This document shows, piece by piece, positions 1 to 7,890 of a stretch of DNA of 16,999 bases (within the stretch, counting starts at the first letter, position 1; the number at the start of each line of letters is the position of its first letter). Source of the stretch: CAZTLI01 sp964614375 (lineage in GTDB: Bacteria > Chloroflexota > Anaerolineae > Aggregatilineales > Phototrophicaceae); NCBI GenBank assembly GCA_964614375.1, contig CAZTLI010000064.1:1-16999 (forward strand), given 5' to 3'. Position numbers and translations under genes: made by a program. The notes below the pieces were generated by a model that saw only the letters and a program-made list of their open reading frames with translations, did no database searches and was not told the DNA's origin.

Positions 1-1048
1 CAATCGCTATGCGACGAATGATGTACGTGCGGTTGCCCATGAAGCGGATGAAGCCAGCGAACCGCCAACTGAGGTCATCAAAAAAGGCTGGCAAATAGGA
101 CTCGTGCCGTCGGGTATTCCCGAAGAACTTGGCGGTTTTGGCGAGATGAGTGCCGTCACTGGCGCGCTGGCGGCGGAAGAATTGGCCTTTGGCGATTTAT
201 CTGTCGCCATGCACATCCTAAGTCCGGCGCTGTTTGCGTATCCGGTTGTGCTGTTTGGGACAGCGGAACAGCGCGAGAATCTGCTGCCGATTTTCTTGGA
301 AGAAGACCTCACGCCCGCGACGGCGGCATTGCTCGAACCGGGTATCGTATTTGACCCCAACGAATTGAAAACGATTGCGACAGTCGAGGGTGATAGCATC
401 GTTATCAACGGCGTGAAAGCCTGTGTCCCGCTGGCTGAGTCATCGACACATATCCTCGTCTATGCTCGCAATGCCGAATCGGGTTGTACGGAAGCCTTCA
501 TTGTCGAGAAATCGGCAGAGGGCATCGTCATCGAGAAGCGTGAACTGCTGCAAGGGCTGCGAGCACTGCCAACCTATCGTGTGAATTTTAACCATGTGAA
601 AGTGAGTGGTTCTGCGAAATTAGGTGGGGCGGTCGGCATGAACTTTGATGCGCTGCTGACCCGGCATAATATCGCGCTTGCAGCTATGGCGGTGGGCGTG
701 GCGCGCGGCGCGTATGAATATGCCAGAGAATACGCCAAACAGCGTGTTCAGTTCGGCAAGGCTATCGCCCAGAATCAATCTATCGCCTTCATGCTGGCGG
801 AAATGGCAATCGAGATAGATGCAACACGCCTCATGATCTGGGAAGCGGCCTATAAAGTCGATGAAGGGCAGGATGCGTTTAAAGAGGCCTATCTTGCGAA
901 ACGCTATGCAGACAATATGGTGCTAACGGTGACCGATGGCGGTGTTCAGGTATTAGGCGGATATGGTTTCATTCGTGAATTTCCAGTGGAGCGCTGGCTG
1001 CGGAATGGTCGGGGTTTCCCGACATTTCACGGTTTGGCGATAGTCTAG
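1..1048 (+). CDS. Acyl-CoA dehydrogenase family protein, 5'-partial, lacks the catalytic Glu loop
   Basis: The reading frame is open from base 2, so the N-terminus lies outside the window; 348 residues are visible. The family (acyl-CoA dehydrogenase, FAD flavoprotein) oxidises acyl-CoA to trans-2-enoyl-CoA. Family marks seen (numbered from base 2) are the IPEELGGFGE segment at 39-48, the R248-x-x-F-G252 FAD motif, and QVLGGYG at 316-322 followed by REFPVER at 325-331. Unusual points: the EPxAGSD motif is degraded to EPGIVFD (112-118), the usual F-I-T segment after NGxK is missing, and the C-terminus stops at HGLAIV, where active enzymes carry the IYEGT catalytic-Glu loop. The alternative Glu position used by long-chain and isovaleryl enzymes appears to be His222. 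It is probably a non-catalytic or partner subunit of the dehydrogenase at 1671-2930. Its stop codon overlaps the next gene's GTG by one base. Confidence 0.88.
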   Translation, partial: NRYATNDVRAVAHEADEASEPPTEVIKKGWQIGLVPSGIPEELGGFGEMSAVTGALAAEELAFGDLSVAMHILSPALFAYPVVLFGTAEQRENLLPIFLEEDLTPATAALLEPGIVFDPNELKTIATVEGDSIVINGVKACVPLAESSTHILVYARNAESGCTEAFIVEKSAEGIVIEKRELLQGLRALPTYRVNFNHVKVSGSAKLGGAVGMNFDALLTRHNIALAAMAVGVARGAYEYAREYAKQRVQFGKAIAQNQSIAFMLAEMAIEIDATRLMIWEAAYKVDEGQDAFKEAYLAKRYADNMVLTVTDGGVQVLGGYGFIREFPVERWLRNGRGFPTFHGLAIV

Positions 1049-1590
1049 TGGCAGGTATGGGCGATTCGCAAAAAGACCAGCTAGTCATTGCGCCGCTGCC
1101 CGGTTTTCAGGTAGAAATCGGGCGGGCAGTGTGGATGCTAGAAGACGCCCGTATGCGAACACGGCGTGCATTGAAGGGCATGAATCCCGATCATGTTGAT
1201 TATCAGGCGACCCCCGATGGACACAGTATCAGCACCCTGATGTATCACATTGCGGTGATTGAACTGGACTGGTTGTACGCCGAAGTGCTGATAACAAAAT
1301 GGTCAGATGAAACGGCTGCACTGTTTCCGCATGACGTGCGTGATAAAGCAGGCAGACTGACACATATCGCAGATTACACACAGGACGAGTTATGGGGGCG
1401 GCTTGACCATGTGCGGGCCTTGCTGCTGGATACATTTAAGGGGATGACAGTGGACGACTTTCGGCGTAAGCGCGAACTGCCGGATTATGATGTTACGCCA
1501 GAATGGGTGCTGCATCATCTGTGCCAGCACGAGGCCGAACACCGCGATGAACTCATCGCCCTGCGGCAAGGGGCAGAACGCGGTAATTGA
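1048..1590 (+). CDS. DinB family protein (DinB/YfiT-like putative metalloenzyme)
   Basis: A 180-residue soluble protein with a DinB-like four-helix pattern. The three expected metal-ligand histidines are H67 in the LMYHIA helix and H161 and H165 in QHEAEHRDEL near the C-terminus. Members of this superfamily bind a divalent metal. Some are thiol-dependent transferases (bacillithiol, mycothiol or glutathione type), many have no known reaction, and I cannot assign a substrate. The GTG start at 1048 overlaps the preceding TAG stop, which implies translational coupling; an in-frame ATG at 1057 is an alternative. It sits between two acyl-CoA dehydrogenase genes on the same strand and is probably co-transcribed with the first. 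A link to acyl-CoA metabolism is inferred only from position. Confidence 0.8.
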   Translation: MAGMGDSQKDQLVIAPLPGFQVEIGRAVWMLEDARMRTRRALKGMNPDHVDYQATPDGHSISTLMYHIAVIELDWLYAEVLITKWSDETAALFPHDVRDKAGRLTHIADYTQDELWGRLDHVRALLLDTFKGMTVDDFRRKRELPDYDVTPEWVLHHLCQHEAEHRDELIALRQGAERGN

Positions 1591-1659
1591 CCATGACCCG
1601 GTATACGCAACAAGACCAATCTCATGTGCGAGATACAATCCGAAACTGAGAGCTTAAGT

Positions 1660-1663
1660 GAGG
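1660..1663 (+). promoter_or_regulatory. Shine-Dalgarno GAGG that decides the start of the second acyl-CoA dehydrogenase
   Basis: GAGG lies 7 bases before the ATG at 1671 and only 4 bases before the in-frame GTG at 1668, so the ATG is the better start. Confidence 0.6.
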
Positions 1664-1670
1664 TAAAGTG

Positions 1671-2930
1671 ATGCCAATCAGCTTTGAAATCCCCGAAAAC
1701 ATTCAACAACAGGCGCAAATGGCACAATTTCTAGCTGAATCCACCATGCGCCCGTTTTCGCGCCAGCTTGATGAAAACGAACATGAACGCCCGACGGTGT
1801 TTATTGAACAAGTAAAGCCCATTCTTCAGAGCATGCAGCAGCAGAATCTAAAGCAGCTTGACCGTGAGCCTAAAGCGGAGTCGGAAAGCAGCAGGAACGG
1901 CAAACCATCTACACGTAATCTTGGCCTGATGGTAATGGTCGAGGCGCTGTCGTGGGGCGATGCCGGGATATATCTATGTTTGCCCTGGGGCGGGCTAGGG
2001 ACAGCGGCGATTGAGGCGGTTGGTACGCCGGAGCAGAAGAAACGCTTGTTATCCCGCTTTGCCTATGGGGACGAACCCACATGGGGCGCGATGGCGATTA
2101 CCGAACCGAATGCCGGGTCGGATAATTCGGCGATGGCAACCACCGCCGTTTTCGACGAAGAAACCAACGAATGGGTGCTGAATGGTGAGAAGATTTTCAT
2201 CACCAGCGGCAAACTCGCACTCGAAGAGTCGAATGGACTGGTCGTTGTCTGGGCGACAGTCGATAAAAATGCCGGACGCGCTGGAATTAAGTCGTTCATC
2301 GTAGAAGCGGGAACGCCTGGGGTGAGCATCGGCAAAGTTGAAATCAAACATGGTATCCGGGCCAGCGATACCGCCTCTATCGTATTCAATGATGCGCGTA
2401 TCCCTGCCGATAACATCCTCGGCAGTCCCGAAGTCAAGACAGGTGGACGTGGCTTTAAAGGCGCGATGGCGACATTTGATGCCAGTCGTCCATTTGTCGC
2501 GGCAAGTGCTATTGGGATTGCGCGTGCATCAGTGGAGTTTGTAAAAGAAAAGCTCGATGAAGCGGGTATCGACATGCCCTATGGTGCGCCCTATCACAAA
2601 TTGACGGCTCTACAGCGCGATTTCATGGAAATGGAATCACAGTTGAAAGCCGCGTACCTGCTGACTCTGCGGGCGATTAACATGCTGGATGAGAAACAGT
2701 CAAACCCGTTGGAAGCCTCGATGTGCAAAGTCAAAGCGGGTAAGGCGACGACGTGGATTACCCAAAAAGCGGTCGAGATGCTGGGCATGATGGGCTACAG
2801 TCGCGAGTGGCTGCTGGAAAAATTCATGCGCGATGGCAAGATCAACTCGATTTATGAGGGGACAGACCAGATCAATACGCTGATTGTCGCCCGCCGGATT
2901 CTCGGCTACTCACGCAAAGAACTGGCTTAA
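1671..2930 (+). CDS. Acyl-CoA dehydrogenase (catalytic-type subunit)
   Basis: 419 residues, close to full family length (about 380-420). It is predicted to oxidise acyl-CoA to 2-enoyl-CoA with FAD. Seen in the sequence: an N-terminal helical region with a polar insert around 60-80; TEPNAGSD at 144-151; FITSG at 176-180; a beta-domain ending near IKHGIRASDTAS; and RDGKINSIYEGT, whose Glu (residue 396) matches the catalytic base of medium-chain enzymes. Unusual points: the R-x-x-F-G motif that contacts FAD of the neighbouring subunit is absent (MPYGAPYHK is in its place), and Q-x-x-G-G-Y-G is altered to EMLGMMGY. Both motifs are intact in the dehydrogenase at the start of the window, so the two may form a mixed oligomer. 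The next gene starts 2 bases after the stop. Confidence 0.92.
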   Translation: MPISFEIPENIQQQAQMAQFLAESTMRPFSRQLDENEHERPTVFIEQVKPILQSMQQQNLKQLDREPKAESESSRNGKPSTRNLGLMVMVEALSWGDAGIYLCLPWGGLGTAAIEAVGTPEQKKRLLSRFAYGDEPTWGAMAITEPNAGSDNSAMATTAVFDEETNEWVLNGEKIFITSGKLALEESNGLVVVWATVDKNAGRAGIKSFIVEAGTPGVSIGKVEIKHGIRASDTASIVFNDARIPADNILGSPEVKTGGRGFKGAMATFDASRPFVAASAIGIARASVEFVKEKLDEAGIDMPYGAPYHKLTALQRDFMEMESQLKAAYLLTLRAINMLDEKQSNPLEASMCKVKAGKATTWITQKAVEMLGMMGYSREWLLEKFMRDGKINSIYEGTDQINTLIVARRILGYSRKELA

Positions 2931-2932
2931 AT

Positions 2933-3268
2933 ATGCAGACGAAGTACGGCAGCTATCAGGAACAATCGCGCAAAACCTACAGCGACATCGAAACCAACGA
3001 CCCTATCGTCTACCCAACCTTAGGATTGGTCAATGAAGCGGGTGAAGTCGCAGGCAAAATCAAAAAAATTTTTCGCGATAAATCCGGTCATTTATCAGAC
3101 GCTGACCGCGCGGCTTTAAAGTCGGAATTGGGTGATGTGCTGTGGTATCTGACGCAAATTTGCACCAATCTTGACCTGACGCTTGAAGAGGTGGCGGAGG
3201 CCAATCTGGACAAACTGTTTTCTCGTCTCGAACGGGGCATGATTCAAGGTGACGGCGATCAGCGTTAA
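2933..3268 (+). CDS. MazG-like nucleotide pyrophosphohydrolase
   Basis: A compact single-domain all-alpha NTP pyrophosphohydrolase of 111 residues. The two acidic Mg-binding motifs are clear: E35-A-G-E38 and E65-L-G-D68, the latter followed by VLWYLTQI. The family hydrolyses nucleoside triphosphates, often damaged or non-canonical ones, to monophosphate and pyrophosphate in the cytoplasm; the substrate here is unknown. The start lies 2 bases after the stop of the acyl-CoA dehydrogenase with no clear Shine-Dalgarno, so translation is probably coupled. It is followed within 16 bases by three oxidoreductase genes, so it appears to be a passenger in the same operon. It lacks the second domain of the long E. 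coli-type MazG. Confidence 0.87.
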   Translation: MQTKYGSYQEQSRKTYSDIETNDPIVYPTLGLVNEAGEVAGKIKKIFRDKSGHLSDADRAALKSELGDVLWYLTQICTNLDLTLEEVAEANLDKLFSRLERGMIQGDGDQR

Positions 3269-3283
3269 AGGATAGGAAAGATC

Positions 3284-3985
3284 ATGGAGCATGTGCTAGT
3301 TACAGGCGCGAATCGCGGAATTGGATTTGGCATCGTGCGTTATTTGCTGGATATGGACAATATCTATATCTTTGCCGGTGTTCGTAATCCGGCGGGTGCG
3401 GAAGACCTTAACAAATTAGCCATCACGCATTCAGAACGCATCACCATCATTCCGTTAGAGGTCACAGATGAATCGTCTATCCGCGAATCGCTAGACCTCG
3501 TTCGCCAACACACCAACAAGGTCGATATTCTGGTGAATAACGCTGGCATTGACCCCGACGGGCAAGGTGTTGAGCAGTTGACGACGGATTTATTTCTGCG
3601 CGTGCTCCATGTGAATACCGTCGCCCCGTTCATGATCGCGCAGACCTATCTCGGCTTGCTGAAAGCGGGTACAAATCCGCGCATCATCAATATTTCGTCG
3701 GAAATGGGGTCGCTGGCTGACCGGACGTATGGTGGCTCACATGCCTATTGTGCCAGCAAAGCGGCCTTGAACATGGTCACCCGCGGACTGGCTGTTGATT
3801 TGTGGAAGCACGGCATTATTACGATTTCGCTTGATCCGGGTTGGGTGCGAACCGATATGGGCGGGTCGAGCGCATCGTTGTCTATAGACGAATCAGCGCT
3901 GAGCGTGATTGCGATCATAAGCGGGCTAACGAGCACGGACAACGGGCGCTATCTGGCATATGATGGCAGTGAGCACCGCTGGTAA
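3284..3985 (+). CDS. SDR family oxidoreductase, C-factor/sniffer-like (copy 1 of 3)
   Basis: A 233-residue classical short-chain dehydrogenase/reductase. It has the TGANRGIG dinucleotide motif (7-14), NNAG (85-88), the active-site serine region NISSE (136-140), Y155-C-A-S-K159 as the catalytic Tyr/Lys pair, and DPGWVRTDM near 184-192. Arg34 at the end of the second strand favours NADP(H) over NAD(H). The overall pattern and the C-terminal DG...W ending resemble the carbonyl-reductase/CsgA 'C-factor' branch. The substrate is unknown. A good AGGA-type Shine-Dalgarno lies just upstream. It is the first of three tandem paralogues and keeps Asp before PGWV where the other two have His. Confidence 0.9.
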   Translation: MEHVLVTGANRGIGFGIVRYLLDMDNIYIFAGVRNPAGAEDLNKLAITHSERITIIPLEVTDESSIRESLDLVRQHTNKVDILVNNAGIDPDGQGVEQLTTDLFLRVLHVNTVAPFMIAQTYLGLLKAGTNPRIINISSEMGSLADRTYGGSHAYCASKAALNMVTRGLAVDLWKHGIITISLDPGWVRTDMGGSSASLSIDESALSVIAIISGLTSTDNGRYLAYDGSEHRW

Positions 3986-3986
3986 A

Positions 3987-3991
3987 TGGAG
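3987..3991 (+). promoter_or_regulatory. Shine-Dalgarno TGGAG deciding the start of SDR copy 2
   Basis: TGGAG sits 6 bases before the ATG at 3998. The upstream ATG at 3986 overlaps this site and has no Shine-Dalgarno of its own, and the shorter product (MEHILITGANRG) lines up with copy 1 (MEHVLVTGANRG). Confidence 0.65.
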
Positions 3992-3997
3992 CGTTTG

Positions 3998-4702
3998 ATG
4001 GAACACATTCTCATCACAGGCGCGAATCGGGGTATCGGCTTTGAGATGGTGCGGCAGTATGCCCAACGCGATGATATTCACATTTTCGCGGGGGCACGTA
4101 AGCCGAAATTCGCTGTCGAGTTGCAGGATTTTGCAAAAGACTGTGCGGATCAAGTGACGATAATCGCGCTAGATGTGGTCGATACAGCGTCTATACAGTC
4201 CGCTGTGCGCGAAGTGCAAAAAAAGACAGATTCGCTCGATTTGTTGGTAAACAACGCGGGCATCAATCCCAAAGGCATACAGTCGCTGAGACAAATTGAT
4301 GTAGACACCATGATGAATGTGTTTCAAGTCAATGCCGTAGGCGCGTTGATGGTGACGAAGGCATTTTTGCCGCTGCTGGAAAATGGGCAGCGTAAGCGTG
4401 TTGTCAATGTGTCGTCGCAGGTAGGGTCTATGACATGGAAAGTAGGTGGCGGTGGTTATGCGTATGCGGCGAGCAAAGCGGGCATGAATATGATTACGCG
4501 CTGCCTGGCAGCAGATTTGAAATCGCAAGGATTCATCACGATTACGCTGCATCCCGGTTGGGTACAGACCGATATGGGTGGTTCGGGCGCGCCCTTAACA
4601 CCTGAAGACTCGGTTTCTGGAATTATGAGTCTCATTGAACGTTTGACGCCAGCCGACAACGGTGGCTATTTCAAGTGGGATGGCACGGTGCATCCCTGGT
4701 AG
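3998..4702 (+). CDS. SDR family oxidoreductase, C-factor/sniffer-like (copy 2 of 3)
   Basis: 234 residues from the preferred ATG (an ATG at 3986, directly abutting the previous stop, would add four residues). Motifs: TGANRGIG (7-14), Arg34 as an NADP(H) marker, NNAG (85-88), NVSS (137-140), catalytic Y156-A-A-S-K160, and HPGWVQTDMGG near 185-195. It is predicted to be a cytoplasmic NADP(H)-dependent carbonyl or alcohol oxidoreductase of unknown substrate. It is closer to copy 3 than to copy 1 in the HPGWVQTDMGG segment. It ends in DGTVHPW, the same Trp-terminated tail as its neighbours. A gap of 9 bases separates it from copy 3, consistent with one transcript. Confidence 0.9.
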   Translation: MEHILITGANRGIGFEMVRQYAQRDDIHIFAGARKPKFAVELQDFAKDCADQVTIIALDVVDTASIQSAVREVQKKTDSLDLLVNNAGINPKGIQSLRQIDVDTMMNVFQVNAVGALMVTKAFLPLLENGQRKRVVNVSSQVGSMTWKVGGGGYAYAASKAGMNMITRCLAADLKSQGFITITLHPGWVQTDMGGSGAPLTPEDSVSGIMSLIERLTPADNGGYFKWDGTVHPW

Positions 4703-4711
4703 AGTGCAGAA

Positions 4712-5419
4712 ATGGCGAATCTGTTCGTTACGGGGACGAATCGTGGTTTGGGACTGGAACTGGTAAGGCAGTATTTGTCCGATGCTGGTTATCGTATCTT
4801 TGCCACCGCCCGCCAGCCAGAGGATGCGCCTGAATTACAGGCACTGGCAACGGATTATCCCGAACGATTGATGGTGCTACCGTTGGATACGACCAATCCG
4901 GCACAAATTGAATCAGTCGCAGAAGCAGTTCGTACACAGGTTGATACGATAGATTTGCTGATAAACAATGCGGGTTTCAATCCAAAGGGCAAAGCACAGA
5001 CCCTGGATTATATTGATGCGGAGACGATGATCAAAACATTCCGGGTGAATGTTGTCGGCACGCTGCTGGTCACACGGGCGCTGATTGACCTGCTGCGGAA
5101 CGCAAGGGCGGCAAAAGTTGTGAATTTCACATCGCACATGGGGTCGCTGACGGATAAAGGCTATGGTGGCTACTATGCCTACTGTGCGAGTAAAGCGGCA
5201 TTGAACATGGTCACGCGCGCGCTGGCTGCGGACTTGCGTACCGACGGCATCGTCACGATATGTATGCACCCCGGTTGGGTACAAACTGATATGGGCGGCC
5301 CATACGCCCAGCTAACACCGCAAGAGGCGGTACAACACATTCGTGAACTCATCGCCGGATTATCACATGCGGATATAGGCGAATTTTATAACTGGGACGG
5401 CACAAAACTCCCCTGGTAA
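4712..5419 (+). CDS. SDR family oxidoreductase, C-factor/sniffer-like (copy 3 of 3)
   Basis: A 235-residue classical SDR with TGTNRGLG (7-14), Arg34 favouring NADP(H), NNAG (85-88), Ser141 in NFTSH, catalytic Y157-C-A-S-K161, HPGWVQTDMGG near 186-196, and the Trp-ending DGTKLPW tail. All catalytic residues are intact, so it should be active; the substrate is not evident. In the C-factor family some members act in intercellular signalling (Myxococcus CsgA) and others are carbonyl reductases, and nothing here separates these roles. It is followed after 40 bases by the fadN-like gene on the same strand, placing all three copies inside the beta-oxidation block. Confidence 0.9.
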   Translation: MANLFVTGTNRGLGLELVRQYLSDAGYRIFATARQPEDAPELQALATDYPERLMVLPLDTTNPAQIESVAEAVRTQVDTIDLLINNAGFNPKGKAQTLDYIDAETMIKTFRVNVVGTLLVTRALIDLLRNARAAKVVNFTSHMGSLTDKGYGGYYAYCASKAALNMVTRALAADLRTDGIVTICMHPGWVQTDMGGPYAQLTPQEAVQHIRELIAGLSHADIGEFYNWDGTKLPW

Positions 5420-5459
5420 TCGTTAAATCGAACTATGATAAGAAAGGTATAGACTTACA

Positions 5460-7844
5460 ATGAGTCGTCAGATTAAAAAAGCAGCCGTCATCGGCTCTGG
5501 TACGATGGGCGGTGGGATAGCGGCGCTGCTGGCGGGCGTGGGTGTGGATACGGTGCTGCTGGATATTCCGGCGAAAGACACATCACCCAACGATCCCCCG
5601 GCGAAGCGCAATGCCGTTGTCCTGAACAATATCAAAACACTGGCCAAAATGCGTCCGCCACAATTACTGAGTGATAAAGACCTCGATTCCATCACACCGG
5701 GCAACATTGAGGATGACCTCGATATGATTGCCGATGCCGATTGGGTGATTGAAGTCGTGGTTGAAAGGCTGGATATTAAGCGCAATTTGATGGCGAGACT
5801 GATTGAATATGTAAAGCCAGAGGCCATCATCACCACCAATACATCCGGTTTGCCCATCAAAGATATTGCCGACGGCTTTGGTGAAGACTTCCAAAGGCGC
5901 TTTATGGGAACGCATTTTTTCAATCCGCCGCGTTATCTGCATTTGCTGGAAGTGATTCCTAACGAAAATACCGACCCTGAACTGGTCGATTTTATGATGG
6001 AATTTGGAACGACGGTGTTGGGCAAAGGCGTCGTCATCTGTAAAGATGAACCCAACTTCATCGGCAATCGCTTTATGTCCATGTCTGGGATGCAAGCGAT
6101 GAATTATGCGCTTGATAACGGCTATAGCGTAGAAGAAGTGGATGCGCTAACGGGACCACTGATTGGGCGTCCTAAGACCGCAACGTTTAATCTCAACGAC
6201 CTTGTAGGTTTTGATGTTGCCGTGCATGTGGCGCGAAACCTCTATCCAGCAATCCCCAACGACCCGGCGCGTGACGTATTGGCACACGAACGGGCGGCAG
6301 AACTCAGCGATTATATGCTGGAAAATAATCTGCTGGGGCGCAAGACCGACAAAGGCTTTTACTGGATGCGGCGCGAGAATGGTAAAAAGGAATTATGGGC
6401 GCTGAATCTGGAAACGCTCGAATATGAGCCACCAAAAACAGTCGAATTTCCCAGTGTTAAAGAACATGGTCGTGTGAAGCCGTTGGGCGAACGTATTCGG
6501 CTGCTGATAAATGCCGATGACCGCGCCGGGCAGTATCTATGGCATCTGCACGCTTTCTATCTGGCGTATGCCTCTAACCGTGTGCCCGAAATCACCGACA
6601 CGATTGTCAATGTTGATAACGCGCAAAAATGGGGTTTTGGTCACCAGATGGGGCCATTTGAAATCTGGGATGCGATTGGCGTCGCCGATACGATTGACCG
6701 CTTTGAAGCCGATGGTTACCCGGTAGCGCAGTGGGTGAAAGATATGGTCGCCAGCGGTAAAGAGACCTTCTATCAATTGGACGCCAATGGCGAAGTGGTT
6801 GGTTTTTATAGTCCGCAAGCGGGTGACTATGTGGCGCTAGAAAAAGACCCGCGCGCAATCACCGCTGCCAGTCTGAAAGCACAGGGTAAAGAACTGGTTG
6901 GGAATGATGACGCCAGTGTCTATGATATGGGAGATGGCGTGCTGCTGTGGGAATTCCACACGAAGCAAAACTCGATTACGCCCGGTCTGGTCGAAATCGG
7001 CTGGCAGGCGCTGGAACTGCTTGAACAAGATGGATGGGTGGCGATGGTTATCGGCAACGATGCCGAACGGTTCTCGATTGGCGCGAATCTCGACCCCAGC
7101 GCATTGATGGCAGGTGTAGAAGGCATTGAGCGCATCATTAAAGGCTTGCAGGATTTGACCGTCGCGCTGAAATATGCGCCTAAGCCCGTTGTGACTGCGC
7201 CGACCAACATGGCGCTGGGTGGTGGCGCAGAATTGATGATGGCGGGTACGTCAATTGTGGCGCATGGCGAACTATATTGTGGACTGGTCGAAGTTGGTGT
7301 GGGGCTTGTGCCTGCGGGTGGTGGTTGTAAAGAATTGGTGCGGCGATTGGTCAATCCGCTGGCAGCGAGGGGGACGGATGTATTGCCCGGTTTGCAACAG
7401 GCGTTTGAAAACATCGCCACTGCGAAAGTCAGCGCCAGTGCCAAAGATGCCCGGACACTCGGCTTTGTTGCTGCCAGTGACCGGATTGTGATGAATCGTT
7501 CGCATTTATTGGGCGAAGCCAAAGCGACAGCCCTCGCCCTTGTACCCGCTTATGTACAGCAAAAGCCAGAAAAAGTCTGGGCAGCGGGGCAGGAAGCCTA
7601 TGCCGCGCTGATGTTAGGCATTGAAGGTTTTCGTGAAGCCGGTTATGCCAGTGACTATGATGCCTTCCTCGCCAGGAAAGTGGCCTATATCCTCACGGGT
7701 GGGGCATTGACACAACCGCAGTGGGTAGACCAGCAGCTATTCCTCAACCTGGAGCGCAAAGCCTTCGTGGAACTCATCATGGAGACGAAGACGCAAGAAC
7801 GCATCATGCACATGCTCCAGACGAATAAACCACTGCGGAATTAG
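5460..7844 (+). CDS. fadN: Bifunctional 3-hydroxyacyl-CoA dehydrogenase / enoyl-CoA hydratase, FadN type
   Basis: A 794-residue fusion covering the hydration and second oxidation steps of beta-oxidation. The order is dehydrogenase first, hydratase last, as in Bacillus FadN and opposite to E. coli FadB/FadJ. The N-terminal Rossmann motif is IGSGTMGGGIA (11-21), and the His152/Glu164 dyad (HFFNP...LLEV) has the spacing of known 3-hydroxyacyl-CoA dehydrogenases. Helical dehydrogenase C-terminal domains span roughly 195-305 and 345-430. The crotonase fold starts near 495, with GGGAEL carrying Glu591 and LVEVGVGLVPAGGG carrying Glu611, the 20-residue spacing of the two catalytic glutamates of enoyl-CoA hydratase. 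Both activities should therefore be functional. The length matches FadN (about 790). fadA follows after a 159-base gap. Confidence 0.94.
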   Translation: MSRQIKKAAVIGSGTMGGGIAALLAGVGVDTVLLDIPAKDTSPNDPPAKRNAVVLNNIKTLAKMRPPQLLSDKDLDSITPGNIEDDLDMIADADWVIEVVVERLDIKRNLMARLIEYVKPEAIITTNTSGLPIKDIADGFGEDFQRRFMGTHFFNPPRYLHLLEVIPNENTDPELVDFMMEFGTTVLGKGVVICKDEPNFIGNRFMSMSGMQAMNYALDNGYSVEEVDALTGPLIGRPKTATFNLNDLVGFDVAVHVARNLYPAIPNDPARDVLAHERAAELSDYMLENNLLGRKTDKGFYWMRRENGKKELWALNLETLEYEPPKTVEFPSVKEHGRVKPLGERIRLLINADDRAGQYLWHLHAFYLAYASNRVPEITDTIVNVDNAQKWGFGHQMGPFEIWDAIGVADTIDRFEADGYPVAQWVKDMVASGKETFYQLDANGEVVGFYSPQAGDYVALEKDPRAITAASLKAQGKELVGNDDASVYDMGDGVLLWEFHTKQNSITPGLVEIGWQALELLEQDGWVAMVIGNDAERFSIGANLDPSALMAGVEGIERIIKGLQDLTVALKYAPKPVVTAPTNMALGGGAELMMAGTSIVAHGELYCGLVEVGVGLVPAGGGCKELVRRLVNPLAARGTDVLPGLQQAFENIATAKVSASAKDARTLGFVAASDRIVMNRSHLLGEAKATALALVPAYVQQKPEKVWAAGQEAYAALMLGIEGFREAGYASDYDAFLARKVAYILTGGALTQPQWVDQQLFLNLERKAFVELIMETKTQERIMHMLQTNKPLRN

Positions 7845-7860
7845 TGTGATTGATAAATGA

Positions 7861-7890
7861 TGGTCAGCTAGTGCAGGTGTTAGCTGACCA
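7861..7890 (+). promoter_or_regulatory. Perfect 10-bp inverted repeat between fadN and fadA
   Basis: TGGTCAGCTA (7861-7870) and TAGCTGACCA (7881-7890) are exact reverse complements around a 10-base spacer. No T-run follows, so it is not a classical intrinsic terminator. It could be an RNA hairpin that tunes fadN/fadA expression or mRNA stability, or an operator for a dimeric regulator. Confidence 0.6.

Noticed and set aside
1631..1640. TACAAT (1634-1639) upstream of the second acyl-CoA dehydrogenase as a promoter
   Set aside because: No acceptable -35 element lies 16-18 bases upstream, so support is too weak to list.
3986..4000. Shared ATGGAGCG at 3986 and 14208 as a special start signal
   Set aside because: Both are simply an ATG overlapping a Shine-Dalgarno for a later ATG; two cases are easily coincidence.
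6920..7522. Minus-strand open frame (200 codons) antisense to the hydratase domain of fadN
   Set aside because: Ser/Thr/Pro-rich with no family pattern; it lies over conserved crotonase catalytic motifs on the plus strand.
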